A stretch of 16,888 nucleotides of DNA, taken from positions 1 through 16,888 of the forward strand of contig JBBRLA010000107.1 in assembly GCA_038231615.1 (NCBI GenBank), written 5' to 3'. Positions 1 to 7,474 of the stretch are shown here, one piece after another. A program made the translations under genes and the position numbers. A model generated the notes under the pieces. It was given only the letters and a program-made list of their open reading frames with translations, searched no databases and was not told where the DNA came from. Position 1 is the stretch's first letter. Each line of letters begins with the position of its first letter. The DNA comes from JBBRLA01 sp038231615. GTDB lineage: Bacteria; Myxococcota_A; Polyangia; Palsa-1104; JAEUJZ01.

Positions 1-1046
1 CCCGGCGCATCCGCCTCGCGCAGGGCGCGCAGCACCTGTCCTTCGGGCCAGCGGCTCACACCCTCGCGCTTGGTGCGGCCCTCTTCCCGCCCCATCCCCA
101 CGCCCTGACGGAACTGCCGCAAAAGCCCCACCAGAAGCGCGTGCGCGTCGTCCGCGCTGCGAGCTGCCGGACCCAGGTAAAGCCGTGCGTGGCGCAGCGA
201 GGCCCACGGCGGCGGCCTGGCCTCGTCGGCGGCGGTGCCGAGGGCCATGCCCAGCCCCAGCAGCCAGTTGTTCAAGCGGTCGCGATCAGGGGGCGCGAAG
301 CGCGGCTGCCAGGTAGCCTCCAAGGCGTCCAGCCCAGTGACGATCTGATCCTCCTGCAAGGACAGGGCCCCAAAGCCACGGCTTTGCCGGGCACCCACGC
401 CGCCGAAGTGGACCAGGGCGCACAGGGCCCAGAGTAGTTCTTCGATCACCTGCGCATCCGGCGCGCCGCCGGGCAGGCCGGATCGCGCCCGCAGACGCAC
501 CCGCAGCGTGAAACGCAGGCCGTAGCGCAGTTCGTGGGTGGCCAGCGAAGGCTGCTTCCGATCCGCGGCCTTGCGATCCGCCTCCTTGAGCTGAAGCGGG
601 AACAGAGCATAGCCCAGATCCTGGCCCAGCCGGCGATCCCACTGCGGCAGGGCCTTGAAGTCGCCTCGGGGGCCCTTCAAATGGACGCCCGCCACTTCGC
701 ACTTCCCGGAGTCGTCCACCGTCACCGATAGCACCAACCGGCTGCGCAGTGCGTCGGGTCCGCGGAGAACCCCCAGGCTCACCCCGCCGAAGAGCGCCGC
801 CTCGCGGCGGAACAGATCGTCTTCCCCGCAGTCCATGACCGCACGCCACAGGGCACGCAGCCCGCCCCGCAGTCCCGGGATGCGCAGCGCCTCGACCTGG
901 TCCGGGATGCGGGTCTCCACCCCTCCGCCGAAGACGGGGGTGATACATTGCAAAGGAATGCGCAGGTCCAGCACAAATTCCCCGGACGCTGACGCCGTGG
1001 GGGGCTCGGGGTTCTTCTTCAGGGCATCGGGCAGGTATCGTCGCAT
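1..1046 (-). CDS. cmr1: Type III-B CRISPR RAMP protein Cmr1 (partial, C-terminus off the left edge)
   Basis: This is the first 348 residues of a Cmr1-family RAMP protein, a subunit of the type III-B (Cmr) crRNA-guided complex that cleaves target RNA; Cmr1 binds near the 3' end of the crRNA. Residues 35-70 carry the family's N-terminal signature ITPVFGGGVE, then RIPGLRGGLRALWRAV, equivalent to the usual IRG-LRFWWRA block. Residues 213-228 contain the glycine-rich RAMP loop FGGVGARQSRGFGAL. Residues 330-338 (VSRWPEGQV) match the SxWPE segment seen late in Cmr1 proteins. The ATG at 1044-1046 is chosen because the signature begins about 30 residues later, as usual; only a weak purine-rich stretch precedes it. 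The gene reads leftwards, so other cmr genes are expected beyond the edge. The 224-bp gap to the next gene (1047-1270) should hold its promoter; a run of A/T at about 1204-1222 is the only AT-rich spot there. Confidence 0.88.
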   Translation of the reverse strand, partial: MRRYLPDALKKNPEPPTASASGEFVLDLRIPLQCITPVFGGGVETRIPDQVEALRIPGLRGGLRALWRAVMDCGEDDLFRREAALFGGVSLGVLRGPDALRSRLVLSVTVDDSGKCEVAGVHLKGPRGDFKALPQWDRRLGQDLGYALFPLQLKEADRKAADRKQPSLATHELRYGLRFTLRVRLRARSGLPGGAPDAQVIEELLWALCALVHFGGVGARQSRGFGALSLQEDQIVTGLDALEATWQPRFAPPDRDRLNNWLLGLGMALGTAADEARPPPWASLRHARLYLGPAARSADDAHALLVGLLRQFRQGVGMGREEGRTKREGVSRWPEGQVLRALREADAP

Positions 1047-1270
1047 GGTTGCTCTTCTGCTCTCTTTGCCTGATCTGCGGAGCACGAGACGCTACCACCG
1101 ATCGCGTCGGTTGTCTCGCGGAATGCGTCACTTGTCCAGAGGTTATCGGCAGCGCCAGGCCTTCTCCACTCAAAGACGCCCTCCAGTCCCATTTCCCGCG
1201 CCAAAATTTTCTAATTCTTCATCAAAGTCGCTGCTCCCCTGATTTCCGCGGTCGAGGATGCAGGACCCTC

Positions 1271-1927
1271 TCAAGGATCGATCGTCGCTGCCCGCAAGGG
1301 CAACGGCGTGGCCGCCGGATCGAACCCGGCCGCCGCCCGAGTCAGATAGTCGCGGGTCGCATCAGGCAAACTGGCCATGAGACCCCCGTCCTTGAACCAG
1401 CACACGGCCTTGGCCGTATCCAGGGGGTTGAGCCGGTCCCCATAGAGCGCCTGCGCCGCCCTGATTCCAGTAGTAAGGTCCAGCCCGGAGCGCAAGAGCG
1501 CTTCGATGTCGAGATAGTCCTTGGCCTCGACTCGATCATGCAGGACCTTCATCTTGATGGCCAGCAGGTCGAGTGGCGAGGCGATATGCACATTGCCCAC
1601 GGCCTCAGGATCTCCTACGCGTCCGATTCGCAGATCGCCAAAAAAAGACAGCTTCAGGTCCCCCCCGCCCAGTGGGCAGACGAGATGAAGGGTACCCGGT
1701 ACTTGCTTGAGGACCACTCCGGTGTCGAGGACGGGCAGCGCGCCACGCAAAATACCTTCGTCCAGGGGGCTGCTGCTGAAAAAGTCAAAATCGACGGACA
1801 GGCGATGTCCCAGCCGCAGGGCGATTGCCGTGCCTCCATAGAGCACCCACTGCCTCGGAATGCCGGCAAGATGCCGGTCCCAGAAGATCCGCTGCGGCGC
1901 TGGCAGCACGGCAAGGCAGGGGATCAT
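1271..1927 (-). CDS. AbiEii/AbiGii-type nucleotidyltransferase, putative toxin
   Basis: A 218-aa protein of the AbiEii nucleotidyltransferase family (DNA polymerase beta fold, PF08843), whose members act as toxins in bacteriostatic toxin-antitoxin and phage-exclusion systems by modifying RNA. The core motif GGTAIALRLGHRLSVDFDFF is at residues 31-50, with the metal-binding pair D46/D48. A second conserved strand DLKLSFFG lies near residues 90-97, and the C-terminal block SPLDLLAIKMKVLHDR-EAKDYLDI spans about 117-141. The ATG at 1925-1927 is chosen because it forms an ATGA overlap with the upstream gene and leaves the motifs at normal distances; the open frame continues far upstream (to 2623) but that extension crosses the upstream gene and a tandem repeat and shows no protein-like conservation. 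The partner gene is not an AbiEi-type HTH antitoxin, so this is an atypical pair. Substrate and toxicity are inferred from the family only. Confidence 0.85.
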   Translation of the reverse strand: MIPCLAVLPAPQRIFWDRHLAGIPRQWVLYGGTAIALRLGHRLSVDFDFFSSSPLDEGILRGALPVLDTGVVLKQVPGTLHLVCPLGGGDLKLSFFGDLRIGRVGDPEAVGNVHIASPLDLLAIKMKVLHDRVEAKDYLDIEALLRSGLDLTTGIRAAQALYGDRLNPLDTAKAVCWFKDGGLMASLPDATRDYLTRAAAGFDPAATPLPLRAATIDP

Positions 1928-2235
1928 GGACGATCGCCATCGGCCTCGCCAAAGCTGCGCTTTGGCATGGGTCGCATCGGGAGGCGAAAGTAGATGTGCC
2001 AGAAACCCCACGATCGCTCGTCCATGGCCTCCGGCCCGGCCGAAAGCAGCGCTTGCCGGAACGCCTCCTCTCCGAAGCAGGAGCGCGCGGCCACGTAGTC
2101 GCGGGCCGTCCCGAGGTGCATGATCTGGCACAGCAGGTGGGGCACGTCTTGCAAGGTAACCCCAAAATCCTGCCACCACACGTATCGCCTGGCCAGGGCT
2201 TCGGGGGAGAGGGCTTGCGGTTCGTCGGTCGCCAT
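1924..2235 (-). CDS. Small partner of the AbiEii-like protein, possible antitoxin (DUF6922-like)
   Basis: A 103-aa protein encoded directly upstream of, and overlapping by ATGA, the AbiEii-like nucleotidyltransferase. The visible pattern is a tryptophan-rich start (YVWWQDFGVT, about residues 17-26), a helical middle, a turn at SCFGEEAFRQALLSAGPEAM and a conserved-looking end SWGFWHIYFRLP followed by PMPKR. This pattern resembles short uncharacterised proteins (DUF6922-like) that I associate with AbiEii genes; I could not test this by search. No HTH or winged-helix signature like that of AbiEi is evident. The ATG at 2233-2235 is preferred over an upstream in-frame ATG at 2305-2307, because the intervening 24 residues look non-conserved. 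Context suggests it neutralises or targets the nucleotidyltransferase, but no activity can be read from the sequence. Confidence 0.68.
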   Translation of the reverse strand: MATDEPQALSPEALARRYVWWQDFGVTLQDVPHLLCQIMHLGTARDYVAARSCFGEEAFRQALLSAGPEAMDERSWGFWHIYFRLPMRPMPKRSFGEADGDRP

Positions 2236-2791
2236 GGTCGAGCTCAAACAAATGTAATCCCGTCGGAGAAAAAAGGCATGCACTTTGCGGGAAGATCGAG
2301 CTGGCACGGGGTCGTGGACCCCCGGGTCCCTCCACCGGAGAAGGACGAGTCCCTTCTGGATGGCTCTGCCAGGGCCTTCCTGACAAAGGGCAGTGCCTTG
2401 CTGTTGACCCGGGCGAACATGGATTGGTTTTGGACGTACATCCCCTGGTTATCAGCGCCCAGGGCTGGATTTCAAGGCCATACCCCCATGGTTGGTGGTG
2501 TCCCCCTCCATAAGAGGTGGTGTCCCCCTCCACCAGAGGTGGTGTCCTACTCCATGGTTGGTGGAGTCCCCCTCCATAAGAGGTGGTGTCCCCCTCCACC
2601 GGCCATGGGGTCAAGGCGGCCAAACCAGGCCAGAGCGCACTACCTGGCTCCGATGCAGCCCTGATCCGAAGGTCCTCGGGGCGGCAGGCGGTTGGCGACC
2701 GACCCGTTTACACGATCCGCGCGCTTTTCTTCCAAAATGTCCGACCCTTGCGCCAAGTGGGAAGCATGGAGTACCTTGCTCGGGCGTCTGT
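2236..2791. other. Divergent intergenic region without a convincing gene
   Basis: This 556-bp stretch separates the minus-strand AbiEii pair from the plus-strand kinase gene and should hold promoters for both. It contains the 22-bp tandem array described separately and an inverted repeat ggaccc-cc-gggtcc at 2316-2329 that lacks a T-tract. The kinase frame is open back to 2492, but that extension translates the tandem repeat and shows no kinase-like or signal sequence. A 65-aa minus-strand frame (2244-2441) has no recognisable family or good start signal. No promoter could be placed confidently. Confidence 0.5.
2489..2598. repeat. Five tandem 22-bp units (nested in a duplicated 49-bp block)
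   Basis: Five head-to-tail 22-bp units occupy 2489-2510, 2511-2532, 2533-2554, 2555-2576 and 2577-2598. The common part is ggtggtgtccccctcca, preceded by a variable five-base start (tggtt, taaga or ccaga). Units 2 and 5 are identical, and units 1 and 4 differ by one base. Consequently a 49-bp block at 2486-2534 recurs at 2552-2600 with one mismatch, indicating duplication of a multi-unit segment. Unit 4 contains a short stem, tggag/ctcca. The array lies in the shared upstream region of two divergent transcription units, about 190 bp before the kinase start. Confidence 0.9.
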
Positions 2792-5700
2792 ATGATGAGC
2801 CTGAGCGGAGTGCATGGCCTGCAAGTCGGTCGGTATCGCCTGCTGCGGTCCATCGGCAGCGGCAGCCTGGGGGTGGTCTATGAGGGCCAGGACGAGGACG
2901 GAGGGCGGGTCGCGGTAAAAATCTTGCGCCCGGAGATGGCGCAAGATCCGCTACAGCGTGCGCGGCTGCGGCAGGAAGGCGAGGCGCTGCGGCGCCTTTC
3001 GCACCCGGGCATCGCGCGCTTTCTGGGGGTCGAAGCGCTGCCGGACGGCGGTGTCGCGCTGGTGATGGAGTACCTGGACGGGGTGTCGCTGCGCCACAGG
3101 ATGCAGGAACGGCCGCTGTCGGTGCCGTTTTCGCTGCGGGTGGCCGGGGAGGTGGCGGCGGCGCTCCTGTGCGCTCACGAGAACCACGTCGTGCATCGTG
3201 ACATCAAGCCCGAAAACCTGATGCTGGTGCCTGGGGTGGACGGGCGGGAGCAGGTCCGCGTGCTGGACTTCGGCGTGGCCAAGGTCGCGGGGTATGCCCG
3301 GACGGCGACGGGCCCGCACACCCGGCCGGAGACCGGCTCGGGGGCGACGCTGGGGACGCTGCGCTACATGGCGCCGGAGCAGATCCTCTCGCCGCGCGCG
3401 GCAGATGCGAAGTCGGACGTGTTTTCGTTGGGCGCGGTGCTTTACGAGATGCTGGCCGGGGTGCCGGCATTCGGCGCGGAGGTGCCCGAACTGTCCCTGT
3501 CCGCCGCGCCGCCCCCCGCACCCGCCGAACGCAACGAGGCGGTGCCGGGCTGGATCTCTCGGCTGGTGATGGCGATGCTCTCGCGGGACCCGCGGCAACG
3601 GCCGGAGATGGCGCGGGTCGCGGAGCAATTGGCGACGCTGCCCGAGGGGATCTGCCCCTTCCCCGGCCTGGAGCCCTTCGCGGAGGACGACGCGGCCTTC
3701 TTTCACGGTCGCGAGCGGGAGGTGGCGGAGGCGCTGGCGCTGCTCGGGCCGGTCCAGGGTGGCTACCGGCGCTGGTTGCAGATCGAGGGGGCCAGCGGAA
3801 GCGGCAAGTCGTCGCTTTTGCGGGCCGGGCTTTTGCCGGCGTTGCGACGCGGCATTGCTGGCAGACGGGTGGTCGCGGCGCTGGTATTCCGGCCGGGGCG
3901 CGAGCCGCTGCTCAACCTTTCGCAGGCGCTGGTCATCGCCTGGCCGCGACTCGGGGCGATCGAGGGGGTGCTCTTGCGGCTGGCCGCGCCAGAGGGCCTC
4001 CTGCACCTGCTTCGGGAGGTCGCGGGCCCGGAAGAAGCGGTGGTGCTGGCGGTGGATCCTTTCGAGGAGGCATTCACCCTTTCAGCGGAGGGCCATGAGG
4101 GCGCGGCGCAGCTCGACCGCCTGCTCGGCGCGGCCCTGGGGGACGCGGACGGGCCTCTGCATCTGCTGACGGCGCTGCGCAGCGACTTTCTGGGACGGCT
4201 GGCCCTCATGCCTGCGCTGGAGCAGCGGCTGAACGCTTTCGCGGCGCGCTTTCATCTGTCGCCGATGGACCGGGCGGGCCTGCGGGAGGCGCTCCTGTCC
4301 CCCTGCGCCCGCGCCGGGCTGCGCTGCGAGCCGGGCCTGGTCGAGCGCGTGGTCGCGGACACGACGGGGCTTTTGGGATGTCTGCCTCTCCTGGGCCACG
4401 CTCTTCTGGCGATCTATGATGCCCGTCACGGCGACTTGCTGACCCTCTGTGCCTACGAGCGCCTCGGCGGTGTCGCCGGGGCCCTGGCGAACGCGACGGA
4501 GGCGCTGCTGGCGGGCTTGGGCGCAGAGGGGCGCAAGCGGGCGCGGCGCCTTTTGCTTTCGCTGGTGCACATCGACAGAGGGGCGGAGGACACGCGGCGC
4601 CCGCGCGATCGGGGCGAGGTGCTGGCCGCGGCGGGCGGGGATGCGGAGGCGGATCGGGTACTGGATCGGCTTTCCGGCGGGCGCGGCCCCGGGACGCCTG
4701 CTCGCGCGCCTGCGCAGGTGCGGCTGGTGGTACTGAACGGCGATCGGGTGGAACTGATCCACGAGGCGCTTTTGCGGCACATGCCGGCGTTGCGCGCGTG
4801 GGTCGAGGAAGACCGGCACCTGCTCTTGCGGCGCGACGACCTGGAGCAGGCGGCCACGGCATGGCAGGCGATGGGCCGTCCCACCGAGGAATTGCCGGAG
4901 GCAGCCGGGCTGCGCTACTATGATGATGCGGCGGCGCTGGCCAGCGTGGCGGGGCGGACGTATCTGGCGGCGGGGCGGGCGGAAGAGCGACGGCGAAGCC
5001 GGTGGCGACGCGGGTCGATGACCCTGCTGGCGGCGGCGGCGCTGGGGTTCTTGGGACTTTCGGGGTACGCACTGCAAGAAAAACACCGGGCGGAGGGGCG
5101 AGAGGTCACCGCGCTGGAACACATCGAGGCGATACAGCGAATCGTCGATGAGGAGCTGGCGCACCTTTCGGGGACGGACTTTGCCCGCTTTAAATTATTC
5201 GAGTCTGCCGATACCGCGTTACGGAAGCTCGCGGAAGCAGGCACCGATGGCTGGCCACTGGCGAAGGCCCGGTTCTCGTACGATGTGCGGCGGGGCGACT
5301 TCGCCGGGAACTACCGCCTACCTCCCGAAGCAGCGGGATACTACGAAGCAGCTCTGAAGCAGGCCGATGTGGTCGCCCGGGAGGCCCCCAATCGCCCCCT
5401 GGGCCGGAGGCTCGGCGCGGAGGGGCACATCGAATTCGGCGACTACCTGCTGGAGGAGAATCACCTTGGGGATGCAAGGGCCCACTTCCAGAGCGCGGAA
5501 GGGTTGCTGGCGGCCGAACGAGACCACGACGGCCTGCTCCTCCGGGCCAGGGCTGCGCGGCGCCTCGCCGTACTCGAAGCGAAGGAGGCGCGCTACAAGG
5601 AGGCGTGGGAACAGATCCGCCGGGCGGAGGGACTCATCGCCGAGGCAGGCGGGGACGAGAGCAGCGGCTTCCTGGACTACGACAAGGGCTGTATCGCGCT

Positions 5701-6031
5701 GGCTACCGGAGATCTGCCTGCGGCGAAGACTGCCTTCGCTACCGCCATCTACGTCGAGCGGCCCATGCTTCTTTCAAACCGGGGTTACCTGAACTACCCC
5801 TGGCACCTGGGACGGATATTGACTCAGGATGCCATTGTCCTGGCCCGGCTGAAGGAGGATCTAGAAGCCCGGCGGCAGGTTGACGAAGCGATCAATCTGC
5901 TTACCCGCATTGTGACCGACAACCCGGGCCATCGACAGTATCAGCGCGCCCTCAAGGAGGCGCAAGAGGCCGCGGTGGAGGTGGACCGCCTGGCACAAGT
6001 TCGCGAAACCCGCGATGACGAGACACACTAG
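2792..6031 (+). CDS. Ser/Thr protein kinase fused to a STAND NTPase with a membrane segment and C-terminal helical repeats
   Basis: A 1079-aa multidomain signalling protein. Residues 15-280 are a Hanks-type kinase with all catalytic elements: the glycine loop GSGSLG (22-27), AVK lysine K43, HRDIKPEN (135-142, D137), DFG (159-161) and APE (194-196). From about residue 288 (CPFPGLEPF) a novel-STAND (nSTAND1-type) NTPase follows, with the P-loop GASGSGKSS at 333-341, a Walker B-like VVLAVDPFEE at 417-426, and the winged-helix motif ELIHEALLRHMPALRAW at 654-670. An arginine-rich stretch precedes one hydrophobic segment at about 743-761, and the remaining ~310 residues are helical and TPR-like. 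The predicted topology puts kinase and NTPase in the cytoplasm and the repeats outside or in the periplasm. ATG 2792 (or 2795) is used because kinase homology starts about 15 residues later; no strong SD is present. Such proteins sense signals by STAND oligomerisation and appear in conflict and signalling systems. The specific role here is unknown. Confidence 0.92.
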   Translation: MMSLSGVHGLQVGRYRLLRSIGSGSLGVVYEGQDEDGGRVAVKILRPEMAQDPLQRARLRQEGEALRRLSHPGIARFLGVEALPDGGVALVMEYLDGVSLRHRMQERPLSVPFSLRVAGEVAAALLCAHENHVVHRDIKPENLMLVPGVDGREQVRVLDFGVAKVAGYARTATGPHTRPETGSGATLGTLRYMAPEQILSPRAADAKSDVFSLGAVLYEMLAGVPAFGAEVPELSLSAAPPPAPAERNEAVPGWISRLVMAMLSRDPRQRPEMARVAEQLATLPEGICPFPGLEPFAEDDAAFFHGREREVAEALALLGPVQGGYRRWLQIEGASGSGKSSLLRAGLLPALRRGIAGRRVVAALVFRPGREPLLNLSQALVIAWPRLGAIEGVLLRLAAPEGLLHLLREVAGPEEAVVLAVDPFEEAFTLSAEGHEGAAQLDRLLGAALGDADGPLHLLTALRSDFLGRLALMPALEQRLNAFAARFHLSPMDRAGLREALLSPCARAGLRCEPGLVERVVADTTGLLGCLPLLGHALLAIYDARHGDLLTLCAYERLGGVAGALANATEALLAGLGAEGRKRARRLLLSLVHIDRGAEDTRRPRDRGEVLAAAGGDAEADRVLDRLSGGRGPGTPARAPAQVRLVVLNGDRVELIHEALLRHMPALRAWVEEDRHLLLRRDDLEQAATAWQAMGRPTEELPEAAGLRYYDDAAALASVAGRTYLAAGRAEERRRSRWRRGSMTLLAAAALGFLGLSGYALQEKHRAEGREVTALEHIEAIQRIVDEELAHLSGTDFARFKLFESADTALRKLAEAGTDGWPLAKARFSYDVRRGDFAGNYRLPPEAAGYYEAALKQADVVAREAPNRPLGRRLGAEGHIEFGDYLLEENHLGDARAHFQSAEGLLAAERDHDGLLLRARAARRLAVLEAKEARYKEAWEQIRRAEGLIAEAGGDESSGFLDYDKGCIALATGDLPAAKTAFATAIYVERPMLLSNRGYLNYPWHLGRILTQDAIVLARLKEDLEARRQVDEAINLLTRIVTDNPGHRQYQRALKEAQEAAVEVDRLAQVRETRDDETH

Positions 6032-6106
6032 CTGGTCGAGCCACGTCATCGATGACTCGGTGCGTCTGACTTGTCGCGTCATCATAGTTGTCGCTCATGC
6101 CATCCG

Positions 6107-6253
6107 CGTAATGATTTCATTACGCGGCGTAATGATTTCATTACGCGGCGTAATGATTTCATTACGCGGCGTAATGATTTCATTGCTCGGCGTAATGATT
6201 TCATTGCTCGGCGTAATGATTTCATTACGCGGCGTAATGATTTCATTCGATTC
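6107..6253. repeat. Seven tandem 21-bp units, each with an 18-bp dyad
   Basis: Units begin at 6107, 6128, 6149, 6170, 6191, 6212 and 6233. The unit is cgtaatgatttcattacg followed by cgg. The first 18 bases form a perfect inverted repeat with 8-base arms (cgtaatga/tcattacg) around tt. Units 1, 2, 3 and 6 are identical; units 4 and 5 share two substitutions (cattgctcgg for cattacgcgg) that break the right arm; unit 7 decays after cgtaatgatttcatt. The AT-rich core contrasts with the GC-rich surroundings. The array fills most of the 245-bp gap between two convergent genes. It could be a regulator-binding array, a nucleoid-protein site or a bidirectional hairpin terminator. Confidence 0.95.
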
Positions 6254-6276
6254 ACCAGTGGGCCCGATATGAGGTT

Positions 6277-7224
6277 CTACACTGGCACCAGCCCCGGGTG
6301 CTGCTCGAATAGGCGATGGAATACCTGCGATACCCCCTCCGCGGCGGTCTGCCGCAATGCCGCCAGTAGATCGTGGCAGAACGTCGCATCCGGGCAGCGA
6401 TACAGACGCCCTGCCGCGTAGATGACCACCTCCGGATCGCGGGCGCGGCACAGCCGGTCCAGGTGCACGAAGCGGACCTGATGGCGCCCCTTTCGCTCGA
6501 TGGTGGTGACCAGCCCGGGGAACTCCAGGACGACCCGATCTTCCAGCCGCAGGTGCGACACGGGCAGATTTTTTGGGGCCGCGTGGGCCCGCGCGCGCTG
6601 GAAGTGCCAGATGAGGTGGCGCCGCAAGCGGCGCTCCTTGACGCGCAGGAGGGGCCCCCCTTCGGGCCGCCCGTCAAAGAGCGAGAGTCCCACGAGGAGG
6701 TTGTCCAGGATGCCGCCGAGCGCCCTCATCTCGCCCTGGGGCGGCGCTCCCTTTTGCCCGTGCCAGCGCAGGCAGATCTCGACGGCGGCCACGTCGGCAT
6801 CATAGTCGACGGCCTCCAGGGCGAACCCCGCGCGCCCCACGTTCCGGCTGTTGTAGCCCATGCCCTGGCCGATGTGGTGTCCCTCGTGTAAGAGGAAGAG
6901 GCGCACCACTTCCTCCCAGCGCTTCGGGCCGATGGCGCCAAGAAGCCGCGACCACCTCAGAAGCAGGCGTTCACCCAGACGGATACGACCATCATAATAG
7001 TCGAAGTCAAAGCCCTCGTCATCTCCCGTCGAGGCGGCCAGGTGCTCGGGAAAGAGCCGTCCACCGACCCGCGCAGCCAGCGCCGGGTCGTGCAAAAGCC
7101 AGCGTCGAAGTTGCCCATGGAGCCTGGCGATGTGCCGGGTGATCTTGTCGATGGTGGCCGGGTCGGCCCCTTGCGCGCGACACGGGGGCGGCGCGGGCCC
7201 TGGGCAAGGGTGAGTGGATGGCAC
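6277..7224 (-). CDS. Predicted zinc metallopeptidase-like protein (HEGHH motif), family not recognised
   Basis: A 315-aa soluble protein with no signal peptide or membrane segment. The sequence LFLLHEGHHIGQGMGY (about residues 109-124) contains an HExxH zinc-binding motif (H113, E114, H117). About 25 residues later ALEAVDYDADVAAVEI (135-150) offers acidic candidates (D140, D142, D144) for a third ligand, an arrangement seen in several metallopeptidase clans. The N-terminal part includes GFDFDYYDGRIRLGERLLLR (71-90); the C-terminal half (about 225-315) looks like a separate small domain. I cannot assign a named family. The start is GTG at 7222-7224, supported by a full AGGAGG six bases upstream. 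The gene is convergent with the STAND-kinase gene across the 21-bp array and divergent from the sigma-factor operon. A role as effector or activator protease is possible but unproven. Confidence 0.75.
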   Translation of the reverse strand: MPSTHPCPGPAPPPCRAQGADPATIDKITRHIARLHGQLRRWLLHDPALAARVGGRLFPEHLAASTGDDEGFDFDYYDGRIRLGERLLLRWSRLLGAIGPKRWEEVVRLFLLHEGHHIGQGMGYNSRNVGRAGFALEAVDYDADVAAVEICLRWHGQKGAPPQGEMRALGGILDNLLVGLSLFDGRPEGGPLLRVKERRLRRHLIWHFQRARAHAAPKNLPVSHLRLEDRVVLEFPGLVTTIERKGRHQVRFVHLDRLCRARDPEVVIYAAGRLYRCPDATFCHDLLAALRQTAAEGVSQVFHRLFEQHPGLVPV

Positions 7225-7230
7225 GAGATC

Positions 7231-7236
7231 CCTCCT
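7231..7236 (-). promoter_or_regulatory. Strong ribosome binding site deciding a GTG start
   Basis: The minus strand reads gaaggaggga here. The perfect AGGAGG lies six bases before GTG 7224-7222 and fixes that codon as the start of the metallopeptidase-like gene. Confidence 0.85.
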
Positions 7237-7474
7237 TCGTGATCAAATTCCTGGGAAGGCCGGGTTTTGTTACAGCGATAAAGAGCACCCGAGGGTCAAG
7301 ATGCCGTTTCGGGCGCCAATCCTCGCTCAGAAAAAAATGATTTCAGTGCGAAGAAAAACGACCGACAAGGCGTCTTTGGTAATGAAGAGCGAAAATTTCC
7401 TTTGTGTAACATCCCGGCCTGTTCGCAGGAATGACAGGAACAAGCTCAGATGCGGCCCATGCCAGGAACCGTGA
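7237..7474. promoter_or_regulatory. Divergent promoter region between the metallopeptidase-like gene and the sigma-factor operon
   Basis: This is the only sizeable gap upstream of the seven-gene operon and is locally A/T-rich at 7328-7405, so it likely carries both divergent promoters. A TGTGTAACAT string at 7403-7412 resembles an extended -10, with no convincing -35 at the right spacing; alternatively tgtaac could be part of an ECF-type promoter for autoregulation by the adjacent sigma factor. The ten bases aatgatttca (7336-7345) and gtaatga (7379-7385) match the core of the 21-bp array located 1.1 kb away. All assignments here are tentative. Confidence 0.35.

Noticed and set aside
286..1173. 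295-aa minus-strand frame rich in Arg/Gly/Pro
   Set aside because: It is a shadow of cmr1, which occupies the same strand in another frame with clear RAMP motifs.
2244..2441. 65-aa minus-strand frame upstream of the AbiEii pair
   Set aside because: No recognisable family, no clear SD and no supporting context.
1928..2623. N-terminal extension of the AbiEii-like protein to 2623
   Set aside because: It overlaps the partner gene in another frame and translates the tandem repeat; the ATGA-coupled ATG at 1927 fits the family length.
2492..2791. Extending the kinase start upstream to 2492
   Set aside because: The extra 100 residues translate the 22-bp tandem array and non-conserved sequence; the kinase domain begins normally just after ATG 2792.
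6045..6056. 12-bp perfect palindrome gtcatcgatgac just after the kinase stop
   Set aside because: Too short and without a T-tract to call a terminator or operator; single copy.
6015..6272. 85-aa plus-strand frame with a VMISLRG heptad repeat
   Set aside because: Because the repeat period is 21 bp (7 codons), every frame through it stays open. It begins inside the 3' end of the kinase gene without a good SD, so it is more simply a by-product of the DNA repeat.
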